Source of the DNA: Acidobacteriota bacterium
Lineage (GTDB): Bacteria > Acidobacteriota > Terriglobia > Bryobacterales > Bryobacteraceae
DNA: 36,634 nt
NCBI GenBank assembly: GCA_016213775.1
Contig: JACQZR010000059.1
Location: 1 to 36,634 of the forward strand
Reading direction: 5' to 3'
Below are positions 5,950 through 14,191 of this stretch, piece by piece. Below the pieces are notes generated by a model. That model was not told the origin of the DNA. It was given only the letters and a program-made list of their open reading frames with translations, and searched no databases. The stretch's first letter is position 1; every line of letters begins with the position of its first letter. A program made the translations under genes and the position numbers.

Positions 5950-7500
5950 CTACGGCTTGGGCAGCGCAAACGTGAAGACGGAAGTCCCCGCCGAGATCAC
6001 CAGAAACTGCCGCCCGCCGCGTGCGTAAGTAACCGGTGGGGCAATCACCGTCGCTCCGAGATTGCGGTTCCAGAGCGGCTTCCCAGTCTTGGCATCCAAC
6101 GCGAAGAAGTACCCGAACGAGTCGCCGCTGAACACCAATCCGCCGGCCGTCGCCAGCACTCCCGCGCTCGGCGGTGAGACCATCTGCCACCGCCACTTGA
6201 TGTCGCCAGTCGACGGATTCAACGCTACAATCGAACCCTTTGGAAACAGCCCCTCGCCGCTGAATGTACTGCCCTGGTACCACGCGCCTTCCAGGAACTG
6301 CTGGTTCGTCATGTAGTAGGTATGGCACCCGTCGGTGGATGTGAAGTAGTAGAGGTTCAACAACGGATGATACGCGGTGGCCTGCCAGTTGTGCCCGCCG
6401 CCCCCGCCCGGACAGGACTTGTTGCCATCGGGGGTCGGGTCCTGCCCGCTCACCAGAATCGGACGCCCGCGCTTGTCCAAACCCTTGGCCCACGACACTT
6501 CGGTATACGGCTTGCCTTCAATGAACTCGCCGGTCGTGCGGTCCAGCACGTAGTAGAACCCGTTGCGATTCGCCATGATGACGGCCTTCACTTTTCGCCC
6601 GCCGCGGTCCACGTCAATCAGCACCGGATCCTCGGTGGCGTCCCAATCATGCACATCGTGCGGCGTGTACTGAAAATGCCACTTCAGCTTGCCGGTGTCC
6701 GCATCCAGCGCCACCAGGCTGCACGTGTACAGGTTGTCTCCCGGCCGCACATCGCCATTCATATCCGGTCCCGGATTGCCCGTGCCCCAGTAGATCGTGT
6801 TCAGCCCCGGATCATACGTGCCGGTGATCCACGTGGAGCCTCCGCCGCGCTGATACGCCACCTTGTCGTTGGGCCACGAGTTTCCGCCTGGCTCATCGGG
6901 AGAGGGCACAGTCCAGAAGCGCCACGCGCGCTTGCCGGTCTTGATGTCGTAAGCATCGACAAACCCGCGCGTGCCAAACTCCGCGCCGGCGATGCCCACC
7001 ACCACTTTGTCCTTCACGATGATCGGCGCAACAGTCCCGCTATAGCCCTTCCTCGGATCAGCCATCGGCGTCTCCCAGATGGTTGCGCCGGTCTTGGAAT
7101 CAAGCGCCACCACCGTCGCTTCCAGGTTGACCTTGTACAGCGTATCGCCGTACATCGCGAACCCGCGATTCACCAGACCGCAGCACACACTCACGCCCGG
7201 AGGCAGCGGTTTGGAATACTTCCAGATCTGCCGCCCGGTCTTCAGATCGAGCGCGAAGGCCGTGTTCTCCGGCCCGGTGAGGTACATGACGTCGCCCTTG
7301 ATCAGAGGCGTAGTCTCATGCTTGCCGGGGACACCGGTTTGGAAAACCCACTCGAGCGACAACGACTTCACGTTCGCGGGAGTCATCTGCGCGAGATCGC
7401 TGAACCGCCACCCGGCGAGATTCAAGCCATACGTGAGCCAGTCCGTATCGCGCACCTGTGCGCTCGCCGTCACTGCCATCAGCAACAGTAGGAATCTCAT
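5950..7500 (-). CDS. PQQ-dependent (quinoprotein) dehydrogenase, probably periplasmic
   Basis: The 516-residue protein has a short signal peptide (cut near TASAQ) and the eight-bladed propeller of quinoprotein alcohol dehydrogenases, with repeated DxKTGxxxW motifs. Visible active-site elements are the neighbouring cysteines C106-C107 (SVCCGLVNRG), a metal-ligand Glu in GAEFGTRG (E174), Asn in WGTGNPGP (N242), and HDVHDWDATED. In the last, D285 fits the catalytic Asp and D287, two residues on, is the extra Asp that marks lanthanide-dependent enzymes. It oxidises an alcohol or sugar and passes electrons to cytochrome c; the substrate is unknown. Its start overlaps the end of the di-heme cytochrome gene by four bases, which strongly suggests a redox pair. 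Confidence 0.9.
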   Translation of the reverse strand: MRFLLLLMAVTASAQVRDTDWLTYGLNLAGWRFSDLAQMTPANVKSLSLEWVFQTGVPGKHETTPLIKGDVMYLTGPENTAFALDLKTGRQIWKYSKPLPPGVSVCCGLVNRGFAMYGDTLYKVNLEATVVALDSKTGATIWETPMADPRKGYSGTVAPIIVKDKVVVGIAGAEFGTRGFVDAYDIKTGKRAWRFWTVPSPDEPGGNSWPNDKVAYQRGGGSTWITGTYDPGLNTIYWGTGNPGPDMNGDVRPGDNLYTCSLVALDADTGKLKWHFQYTPHDVHDWDATEDPVLIDVDRGGRKVKAVIMANRNGFYYVLDRTTGEFIEGKPYTEVSWAKGLDKRGRPILVSGQDPTPDGNKSCPGGGGGHNWQATAYHPLLNLYYFTSTDGCHTYYMTNQQFLEGAWYQGSTFSGEGLFPKGSIVALNPSTGDIKWRWQMVSPPSAGVLATAGGLVFSGDSFGYFFALDAKTGKPLWNRNLGATVIAPPVTYARGGRQFLVISAGTSVFTFALPKP

Positions 7501-8252
7501 TTGCCCGCCTCCCCGCGTAACGACGCCAGATACGCCACCATATCGTTCAACATCGCCTCACTCCAACTCGTGTACGCGGGCATCAGCGAGGTGTAGCTGC
7601 GCTCGCTGCTCTGCAGGTCGTCACGCTGATAGGAGTGGACCTTGCCATCAGCGGTCACGAACTGCGTCGTGAAGTTGTCGAAGCTCCGCTGCACACCCTG
7701 GATCTTCTGCCCCTGCTTCGTCACCACAGTGACGGTGTAGAAGCCCGGCGTTAGATCGGCATTGGGCTTGTCGAGCGCACGCCGCAGATACTCGATGCTG
7801 CGCTTGCGCCCAACCAGAGTGAGGTCCGGACCCATCACACCGCCGCGCTGACCAATGCGGTGGCAGTTGCCGCAGCCGCCCTTGCCCCAGTAGATCTTCT
7901 CGCCCTCGGCGGCATCGCCGGTCACAGGTACTTCGCGCCGGTTCGCAACCGACCGGATGTAGGTGACCAGCCGCCAGACGTTATCATCTCCGATGCGCGA
8001 GCCGTAGGCCGGCATCTCGGTGCCGCTCACCCCGCTCGCGATCACACGGTAGAGGTCGCGGTCCGTATTGCCGGCGTTGTAGACCCCGAGCGTCAGATCA
8101 GGCCCACGGCCCCCCTGGGCCTTGATGCCATGACAAGGCCCGCACATGATGCGGAACAATCCACGCCCGGCATCGGCCTCGGCCGCATTACCCGCAAAGG
8201 GATTCTGCGCCGCCATTGGGACAACGACGAAAAACAATACACGCGATAGCAC
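7497..8252 (-). CDS. Di-heme cytochrome c, partner of the PQQ dehydrogenase
   Basis: The 251-residue exported protein has two heme c motifs, CGPCH (C37-H41) and CGNCH (C127-H131), each followed by GGRGPDL or GGVMGPDL. Met in TEMPAY (about 80) and SLMPAY (about 222) are likely axial ligands. The second half, with a segment like VVTKQGQKIQGVQRSFDNF, resembles the heme-binding domains common in Planctomycetes and Acidobacteriota. It should take electrons from the PQQ dehydrogenase in the periplasm and hand them to a terminal oxidase. It is the first gene of a unit of three. The start is GTG at 8252, six bases after a CATTCT hexamer that lies 18 bases from a perfect TTGACA, which suggests a leaderless transcript. 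Confidence 0.9.
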   Translation of the reverse strand: MLSRVLFFVVVPMAAQNPFAGNAAEADAGRGLFRIMCGPCHGIKAQGGRGPDLTLGVYNAGNTDRDLYRVIASGVSGTEMPAYGSRIGDDNVWRLVTYIRSVANRREVPVTGDAAEGEKIYWGKGGCGNCHRIGQRGGVMGPDLTLVGRKRSIEYLRRALDKPNADLTPGFYTVTVVTKQGQKIQGVQRSFDNFTTQFVTADGKVHSYQRDDLQSSERSYTSLMPAYTSWSEAMLNDMVAYLASLRGEAGK

Positions 8253-8288
8253 CTAAAAAGAATGCTCACGCCAGAGGCACCTTGTCAA
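8253..8288 (-). promoter_or_regulatory. Promoter of the cytochrome c / PQQ dehydrogenase unit
   Basis: On the minus strand TTGACA (8288-8283), an 18-base spacer and CATTCT (8264-8259) stand exactly six bases before the GTG start, so transcription would begin at or next to the start codon. The possible ATG of the divergent SBBP gene (8262) falls inside this -10 box. Confidence 0.55.
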
Positions 8289-9521
8289 CAGCGCCAGAAA
8301 CCGCCACTCTGTATTAAGCTTGTGGTACTCATGTTGTTCGCGATGGCGATAGTCGCTTTCTATCTGGGTGGCGCGGGAATTGACGACTGCGACGACGTCA
8401 TCTTCGATGCAGCGGGTTTCGCCTACCTCGCCTGCCATTCCTCATCTGAAGGTTTTACTGGTACTGACAAGAAAGACGTTGATGCGTATGTTGTGAAGTT
8501 CGACCCGCGCACAGCGGCGATCGTGTACTCCACGCGGATCGACGGCAGCAGTTGGGACGCAGCTTTTCGCGTTGTTGTTGACACCTTCGGCAACGCCTGG
8601 GTGAGTGGCACCACTCAATCGAAGGACTTGCCAACCCATGGCTCGGCGCGCCGTCTTGGCAGTGGTGTCGCAAGCGCGTTCGTCGCCCGCCTCGACTCTC
8701 AGGGGCGTATCGAAGACATCACTTTGGTCGGGGATGCGAGTGGTGAAGGGCTTGTGGTGACCCCAAGCGGAACCGCATATCTGGCGGGTACGAAGGCCCC
8801 GAATGCGGAGAAGACATCCGCGTATGTTGTGGAGATTCCGAAGACGGGCGAGCCGAGAATCCTGGTGCTTGGTCCAGGTACCACCACGGGCCTTGCCCTG
8901 GACGGCCGCGGTTCGTTGTTCGCGGTGGGCTTTAGCGGCAAGGGGTCGTTCGTGCCTCGAATCAACCTGTCGACTTGGAGGCAAACTGCCTTCCGTACTA
9001 TCGGCACCGCCGATGTGGACCGGGTGCGTGCTGTTGTTACGGATCGGGAAGGCCGACCCCACATTCTTGGTACCGTTGCCTCCTCACCGTGTCCAACCGC
9101 GCCGCGTCCCGCGAGTAAGACCGACGTGTTGCTCGCAGGATTCGATACGAAGCTGAAGAGACTTAGGTATTGTTCCCTGTTTGGAGGCACTGCCGAGGAT
9201 CAGGCAGGATTCAATGGCGGCAGTCTGAAGTTTGACAAGAAAGGCAACCTCTGGGCTGTGGGCATGACCCGGTCGCCGGACTTGCCCGCAACCGGGAAGT
9301 TCGCCGGTGCCGATGACGGCTTTGTCGCTTCCTTCTCGTCAAAGAAAGGCCGGCTCCGCTCTGCCACGTACGTTGGCGGTGAGGGTTTCGAGATGCTCGA
9401 AGGCATCGCAGTCGCCCCCGATGGCGCGGTCTGGGCCACGGGTCTTACCTCTTCTCAAGCTCTGGCGTCCCCCGGCCATCATGGCGGAAGGACAGACGCG
9501 GTTTTGATCCGGGTGAAGTGA
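8262..9521 (+). CDS. SBBP-type seven-repeat beta-propeller protein
   Basis: The 419-residue product consists of about seven repeats of the SBBP kind (YLGGxGxD, then VxxDxxGxxYxxGxT), for example near FYLGGAGIDDCDDVIF, SLFGGTAEDQAGF and TYVGGEGFEMLEGIAV. Such repeats form a secreted or surface beta-propeller with unknown ligand. It lacks the N-terminal domain and the BACON/SLH tail of the larger relative at 10993-14124. A hydrophobic segment (VVLMLFAMAIVAFYLGG, residues 21-37) runs directly into the first repeat and could be a signal anchor, or the gene may have lost its 5' part. The start is unsure: ATG 8262 lies inside the divergent promoter, ATG 8331 is an alternative. An SLH relic follows on the other strand. 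Confidence 0.7.
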   Translation: MLTPEAPCQQRQKPPLCIKLVVLMLFAMAIVAFYLGGAGIDDCDDVIFDAAGFAYLACHSSSEGFTGTDKKDVDAYVVKFDPRTAAIVYSTRIDGSSWDAAFRVVVDTFGNAWVSGTTQSKDLPTHGSARRLGSGVASAFVARLDSQGRIEDITLVGDASGEGLVVTPSGTAYLAGTKAPNAEKTSAYVVEIPKTGEPRILVLGPGTTTGLALDGRGSLFAVGFSGKGSFVPRINLSTWRQTAFRTIGTADVDRVRAVVTDREGRPHILGTVASSPCPTAPRPASKTDVLLAGFDTKLKRLRYCSLFGGTAEDQAGFNGGSLKFDKKGNLWAVGMTRSPDLPATGKFAGADDGFVASFSSKKGRLRSATYVGGEGFEMLEGIAVAPDGAVWATGLTSSQALASPGHHGGRTDAVLIRVK

Positions 9522-9548
9522 AATGCCGCAAGCCGGATTGTCCAACGG

Positions 9549-9692
9549 CTAGATGGCTGTGGGGGCCCAATCGTGCGGGCAGTTGCTCGTCGTGGAACAG
9601 CCGGAGGTGATGCCGAACTGGCCTGAGCGAATGCACAGCCGGGCACACACGATGAGCGCCACAAGAGCGAGGAACAGGACACGCGATAGCAG
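9549..9692 (-). pseudogene. Relic of an SLH-domain protein fused to a signal-like start
   Basis: The minus-strand frame from just after a TAG at 9693 to a TAG at 9549 reads LLSRVLFLALVALIVCARLC, then IRSGQFGITSGCSTTSNCPH and DWAPTAI. The part from CARLCIRSGQ onward matches the C-terminus of the SLH protein at 10993 (RARLRIRSGQ and ELGITSGCSTTSYCPNDW), but about 30 residues between the two blocks are deleted. The first codons resemble the cytochrome c start (LSRVLF), and the DNA around 9680-9720 resembles 8240-8275. No ATG/GTG start is visible. It is a decayed, rearranged copy. Confidence 0.6.
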
Positions 9693-9731
9693 CTACTCGA
9701 ACGCACTCTCACGCCGCAGCCATCTCAACTG

Positions 9732-9947
9732 TTAAACCGCGACCTCAATCTGCTCCACATGCGGCGTCGGTGGGGGGACGACCTCCCCATTCATCAGCAT
9801 GCCTTCAATGTGAAACTCGATCGCCTCGCGCATCAGTTGACGAGTCTCCTCCAGCGTCGCGGCAGCGGCAACACAGCCCGGGAGGTCGGGAACATGAGCG
9901 CTGTAGCCCGCGGAGGTCTTTTCAAAAAACACTGTGTACTTGCTCAT
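9732..9947 (-). CDS. hicB: HicB-type antitoxin
   Basis: The 71-residue product has the HicB fold signature: YTVFFEKTSAGYSAHVPDLP, then GCVAAAATLEETRQLMREAI and EFHIEGMLMNGE. HicB is a degenerate RNase-H-like protein that neutralises the mRNA interferase HicA and often represses the operon. It lacks a C-terminal DNA-binding extension and ends soon after PPPTPHVEQIEVAV, which is the short HicB form. Its start overlaps the hicA stop by four bases, so the pair is co-translated in the order hicA-hicB. Confidence 0.88.
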   Translation of the reverse strand: MSKYTVFFEKTSAGYSAHVPDLPGCVAAAATLEETRQLMREAIEFHIEGMLMNGEVVPPPTPHVEQIEVAV

Positions 9948-10129
9948 TTCAACCCTGCCTGTTTCAGTATAGATGTCTCCGTCTTTGGGTCCAACTCCGC
10001 CGATGGGTGTCCTGCAATGGTCACGGTACCAGGCTTGTGCGGGTGATGATACTGCCGGTGGCTCCCTCGGGTACGAGTCAGCCGCCAGCCGTCCGCCTCA
10101 ATCCGCTTGATTGCTTCCCTGACCTTCAT
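9944..10129 (-). CDS. hicA: HicA-type mRNA interferase toxin
   Basis: The 61-residue product has the double-stranded RNA-binding-like fold of HicA, with KVREAIKRIEADGWRLTRTR followed by GSHRQYHHP, whose His is the catalytic residue, and VTIAGHPSAELDPKT. HicA cleaves mRNA until bound by HicB. The length is normal and nothing essential is missing, so the pair looks intact. No Shine-Dalgarno is seen. A CATATT hexamer ends exactly six bases before the ATG, compatible with a leaderless transcript. Confidence 0.88.
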   Translation of the reverse strand: MKVREAIKRIEADGWRLTRTRGSHRQYHHPHKPGTVTIAGHPSAELDPKTETSILKQAGLK

Positions 10130-10204
10130 GATCCCAATATGCGAGGATCCTGACGGAGAACATGGTCCTCTGGCCTGTATTATGAAGGTGGATCCCAGAA
10201 AGGC

Positions 10205-10972
10205 ATGTATTACGTTGAGATTGAGTTTCGGTTCTCTGATAGGAAGCGAGCAGAAGCGGCCCTATCGGCCATCCACTTGCTCGCCGCGTCGATTCGGCGC
10301 GGCGGAAATTTGATGCGTGGGTACGAGTTGGAGTCAGAGGTCAACGGGTTTATCCTCCACGGAGTGACTCCCGCGACAAACTCTTTCCAAAGGAAATATC
10401 TCAACGCGAATGTTCGGGAGAATCTCGCGCAGTTGAAGCACTCCGGATTGTCGCAGCCCCGAATTCGAGTTGGTGGATACATACCGGAAACCTCGATCCG
10501 GTGCCAGTGCGCGAACCCGGCTGCACTGTATCTCTTCACTACTTTCCTTCACAGTGGGCCTCCATTGTCCTGCCTCACTTGCGAGGGCGTCATTCCCGTG
10601 TATCAAATTGCGAATGCCACAGATTCAGACCGCGAAGCCTGCCATTGCTGGGAGGACAACTACAAAGCCTGTGACACACTCCAGATGAACTGCGGGGTGG
10701 CTGAGCGCTCTGCCGCGCGCCAGATGTCCGACATGAACAGTCAGTTGTCGCTTTCTGGTCTTGCGGTTTGCCGACGGATCGCGCAGCTCATTGGCCGGCC
10801 CGTCTACTACTATCAATACCGTTACACCGCACGAAGTCGATCCGCCGAATTGGAGCGAAAATGCCCAATGTGCGGTGCTGACTGGCTCCTGAATGAACCC
10901 CTCCACGGGAAGTTCGACTTTCGGTGTGACAAGTGCCACCTTTTGTCGAACATCGCCTGGGACCGCCGATAA
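10205..10972 (+). CDS. DUF2310 zinc-ribbon protein, possibly nucleic-acid-binding
   Basis: The 255-residue protein fits the DUF2310 family over its full length. It starts MYYVEIEFRF and has central features TSIRCQCANPAALYLFTTF, PLSCLTCEGVIPVYQI and YKACDTLQMNCG. It ends in a zinc ribbon, KCPMCGADWLLNEP and then DFRCDKCHLLSNIAWD. The family is annotated as zinc-ribbon-containing and possibly nucleic-acid-binding; no experimentally fixed role is known to me. It is divergent from hicA with a 75-base gap. A TATTAT hexamer at 10178-10183 could serve as its -10 box. Confidence 0.8.
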   Translation: MYYVEIEFRFSDRKRAEAALSAIHLLAASIRRGGNLMRGYELESEVNGFILHGVTPATNSFQRKYLNANVRENLAQLKHSGLSQPRIRVGGYIPETSIRCQCANPAALYLFTTFLHSGPPLSCLTCEGVIPVYQIANATDSDREACHCWEDNYKACDTLQMNCGVAERSAARQMSDMNSQLSLSGLAVCRRIAQLIGRPVYYYQYRYTARSRSAELERKCPMCGADWLLNEPLHGKFDFRCDKCHLLSNIAWDRR

Positions 10973-10992
10973 TCCAAACAACCGCCAACCCA

Positions 10993-13900
10993 CTACGGCG
11001 TAAACAACGCCCTGATGATGAACACCGCCATCTGCCCTCGCGACGTCCAATCATTCGGACAGTAGCTCGTCGTCGAACAGCCGGACGTGATGCCGAGCTC
11101 TTTCATCTTCTGCACGAAGGGGAAGAAGACGTCCGTCGACAGGACGTCGGTGAAGAAGCCGCTGGTGATGTAAGTGAAGGTCTGGCCCGAGCGGATGCGC
11201 AGGCGGGCACGCACGATGAACGCCGCCATCTCCGACCGCGTCACGCTATTGTTCGGGCAATACTGCGTCGCCGAGCAGCCCACCGTAATCCCTAGATCCC
11301 GCATCTTCTGGATGTAGGAGAAGTAGGGATGCTCCGGCGGAACGTCTGTGAAGAACGGCGTGCTCGTGTAGGTAAAGTTATCGCCGCCGGACAATGCACG
11401 GATGATGTACTGCGACATCGTCGCGCGCGTGGTGAGCCCGTCCGGACAGAACGTCGCCGGCGAGTTGCAGAAGTCCGCCACGCCGTTGTACTTCATCAGG
11501 AAGATGTGATCGGCGAAGGAGTTGCTCAGCGGCACATCATCGAATGCAGTGGCCGGAGCCGCGGCCGGCTGGATCAACTGCACCCACTGCTTGGCGATCG
11601 TCAACGACCCGGTTCGCGGGATGCCGGTTACGTTGTCAGCAAAGTTCACCGGCACCTGACCCGTGCCGGTCTGGGTCCCGCTGATGAGCGATTGCAGCCA
11701 CGTGCTGTTGCTCACTGAAGTCCAGGTGCAGGAGGGCAGCGTGGTCACCAGGAACGAAACCGATCCACCGCCTGCCGGGACTGACCGGTTGCCCGGATCA
11801 ATCGTGTACGAGCAGGGCGCGGCAAGCTGCGACACGGTGAACGTCTTGCCGCCGAGGCTCAAAGAAGCACTGCGGTTGGCGAGCGTCGTATTGACGGCCA
11901 CGTTGAAGGACACCGTGGTGCTGCCGGTGCCCGTGGTTGCGCTGGCGATGGTGAGCCACGATTGCGACGCGGTCACCGTCCAGGCGCAGGTGGAGTCGGT
12001 GGTCAGATCGACTGTGCCGGCGCCGCCGTTTGCATCGATGCTGAACGTGACGGCCGATAGCGCGTATGTGCAGGACGTGGTTACCGCGCCGATGTTGATC
12101 TTGACTACAAAGGCATCGCCGTTGCCTGCGGACAGCGGCTGATAGCCGGTGGAAGTGCCGGGGAAATTGGATGACGAGGTGCCGCCGGCGAGATAGAGAT
12201 TGCCCACCTGGTCAAGCGCCATCGCGTTCAGAGAATCATCGGCCGAGCCTCCGATGAAAGTCGAATAACCGAGCACATCGCCGCCAGGGCTGAGCCGCAC
12301 CAACAGTCCATCCTGGAAGCCTGGGGCGGGACTCTGCAATGCGCCGGTAGTCGTTGGGAAACCAGTGCCAAACCCGGTCACTGCGGCATAGAGGTTATCG
12401 CCCGCGTCGGCCCGAATCGAGGCGATGTTGCGGACATCGTAATAGGAATTGACCGCGCCCAGATAGGTGCTGAATAACAGCAGGGTCGCCGTCGAATCGA
12501 GCTTGGAGACAAACCCCGGGGTGGCGAACGTTGGCCGCAGTACCTGGAACACACCCGGCGTCGTTGGATAGTTGCTGGAGAGCGTAGTACCCGCGACAAA
12601 GATGTTGCCCGTCGGCCCGAGGGTGATCGCTGTCGGCGAATCGTCGAGCAAGCCGCCAAGAATCGCAGAGAAGTCGATCGCCGCTCCAGCAGCGTTCACG
12701 CGCGTGACGAACACGTCGGAGTTGCCTCCGTTGGGTGTTGCGTAGGTGCCCGTGGTCCGAGGGAAGTTGACCGAGTTGGTGGAACCCGCGACAAAGGCAT
12801 TGCCAGCCGAATCCACCGTCACGGCGCGTGCCTGATCCGTGCCGTCGCCGCCAAGATAGGTGGAGTAGACGACCCGTGAGAGATCGCTGCTCACCTTGGT
12901 GAGAAAGGCGTCCGTACCGCTGCGCTTCAACGGCTGCAGTGACCCTGCCGTCACCAGGAAGTCGTCCGCCGATGTGTAGCCGGCGAGGTAAACATTGCCG
13001 TTCGCGTCGCCGGCCATTGCGCTCAAAAAACCGATCCCGACGGACTCGATACCGCCCAGAAACGTGGATGCCAGCAGCGAGCTGCCATTGGCGGAAAGGC
13101 GGGCCAGAAAGACTCCGCTGCCCAGGCCCTGGAATACCGTTCCGGCCATCGGGAAGTCCTCCGATGACGAGTTGCCTGCGATCACCGCGTTGCCCAAGCC
13201 GTCGATCACAATGCCCAACGGACGGTCGTTTTCGGTGCCGCCGAGGTAGGTGGAGTAGAGCAACTGGTTGCCGGTGGAATTCACCTTCACTATGAAGGCA
13301 TCATCGGCGCCGGCGTTGTTGGCGCTGAGCGGCTGTCCCACAATGGGGAACCGCTGCGAGTTGGTGTAGCCGGTGACGTAGATGTTCGACTGCGCGTCCA
13401 GCGCGATCCCGGTGGCGACTTCGGTTTCCGCTCCACCCAGGTAGGTGGCGAAGGTGATCACAGGATCGATCACGAGCTCGCGGCGGCGGTCGTAAGCACC
13501 GAGGTCGAAGCTCACACGGTTGCCCGCGACGCGGAAGCGCGCGGCCACGGCGGCCCGTTCGGAGCCGCGCCGCTGATAAGCGACTGGAGCCTTCAACAGC
13601 AACTCTTCGCCAAAGGCGCGAACGGCCACCTCGCCGGCGGGCGTCACGGTCACCGATTGTGCCCCTTCCACGGTCATGGCGATGCGGCGGGGGTCGGCTC
13701 CCGGGGCGATGAGGAAGTCGTATTCGATGTTGCGGGCGTTGCCGTAGAAGTCGAGGTTGACGCCGGGGTAGACGCTCGTGTAGCGGGCCCGGGCGAAGTG
13801 CGTGACGGAAGTACGCCACCGCCTCGGATCGGAACCCTGGATGTAGTTGCTCACCCCGCTCATCCGATCCACTGCTTGCGGCGCGATACCTGAGGCTCCG

Positions 13901-14124
13901 TGGAGACGCATCCGGACCGTACCTTTGCGAAACGCCACTTGCGCGCCGGCGCCATCCAAGGACAACTGGTAGCCGGGAACCCGCGCGACGATGGCAGCTC
14001 CATGCCGCTCAAAGTGCAATGGCAAACCGGATAGGACATCCGAGGCTTTCGGACTGGCTGCGAGGGCGGGGATGACACACAAAAGCCCGGCGGCCCATAA
14101 GGACACACGACTGCGATGGAACAT
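10993..14124 (-). CDS. Secreted SBBP beta-propeller protein with BACON and three SLH domains
   Basis: The 1043-residue protein has a signal peptide (cut near ALAAS) and an N-terminal beta domain typical of SBBP proteins (about 30-215, with SNYIQGSDPRRWRTSV and YPGVNLDFYG). Seven SBBP repeats follow (about 220-685, each starting like TYLGG). Two BACON-type beta domains come next (about 695-860, CTYALSAVTFSID and CSYTIDPGNRSVPAGGGSV, each with a Cys-Trp core). Three C-terminal SLH-like domains (about 865-1043) have the pattern FFTDV, FxxIQKMxxLGIT, GC...YCPN, R.EMAxFIVRA. BACON domains are thought to bind carbohydrate or mucin; SLH domains anchor proteins to the envelope. It is probably a surface adhesin or scaffold. 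It stands alone, divergent from the M28 gene. Confidence 0.88.
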   Translation of the reverse strand: MFHRSRVSLWAAGLLCVIPALAASPKASDVLSGLPLHFERHGAAIVARVPGYQLSLDGAGAQVAFRKGTVRMRLHGASGIAPQAVDRMSGVSNYIQGSDPRRWRTSVTHFARARYTSVYPGVNLDFYGNARNIEYDFLIAPGADPRRIAMTVEGAQSVTVTPAGEVAVRAFGEELLLKAPVAYQRRGSERAAVAARFRVAGNRVSFDLGAYDRRRELVIDPVITFATYLGGAETEVATGIALDAQSNIYVTGYTNSQRFPIVGQPLSANNAGADDAFIVKVNSTGNQLLYSTYLGGTENDRPLGIVIDGLGNAVIAGNSSSEDFPMAGTVFQGLGSGVFLARLSANGSSLLASTFLGGIESVGIGFLSAMAGDANGNVYLAGYTSADDFLVTAGSLQPLKRSGTDAFLTKVSSDLSRVVYSTYLGGDGTDQARAVTVDSAGNAFVAGSTNSVNFPRTTGTYATPNGGNSDVFVTRVNAAGAAIDFSAILGGLLDDSPTAITLGPTGNIFVAGTTLSSNYPTTPGVFQVLRPTFATPGFVSKLDSTATLLLFSTYLGAVNSYYDVRNIASIRADAGDNLYAAVTGFGTGFPTTTGALQSPAPGFQDGLLVRLSPGGDVLGYSTFIGGSADDSLNAMALDQVGNLYLAGGTSSSNFPGTSTGYQPLSAGNGDAFVVKINIGAVTTSCTYALSAVTFSIDANGGAGTVDLTTDSTCAWTVTASQSWLTIASATTGTGSTTVSFNVAVNTTLANRSASLSLGGKTFTVSQLAAPCSYTIDPGNRSVPAGGGSVSFLVTTLPSCTWTSVSNSTWLQSLISGTQTGTGQVPVNFADNVTGIPRTGSLTIAKQWVQLIQPAAAPATAFDDVPLSNSFADHIFLMKYNGVADFCNSPATFCPDGLTTRATMSQYIIRALSGGDNFTYTSTPFFTDVPPEHPYFSYIQKMRDLGITVGCSATQYCPNNSVTRSEMAAFIVRARLRIRSGQTFTYITSGFFTDVLSTDVFFPFVQKMKELGITSGCSTTSYCPNDWTSRGQMAVFIIRALFTP

Positions 14125-14157
14125 GAGGAACCTCTATTAAACCCCAAAATCGTAGCG

Positions 14158-14191
14158 TAGTTGCAGGCGGGCCCGCTGCTACACTCAGTAA
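14158..14191 (+). promoter_or_regulatory. Promoter of the M28 / hydrolase / DUF4350 unit
   Basis: TACACT (14180-14185) ends exactly six bases before the ATG at 14192. A weak -35 candidate TAGTTG (14158-14163) lies 16 bases upstream. No Shine-Dalgarno is seen, so a leaderless transcript is likely. The 67-base gap to the divergent SLH gene also holds TTTAAT on the other strand, about 11 bases before that gene's ATG. Confidence 0.4.
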
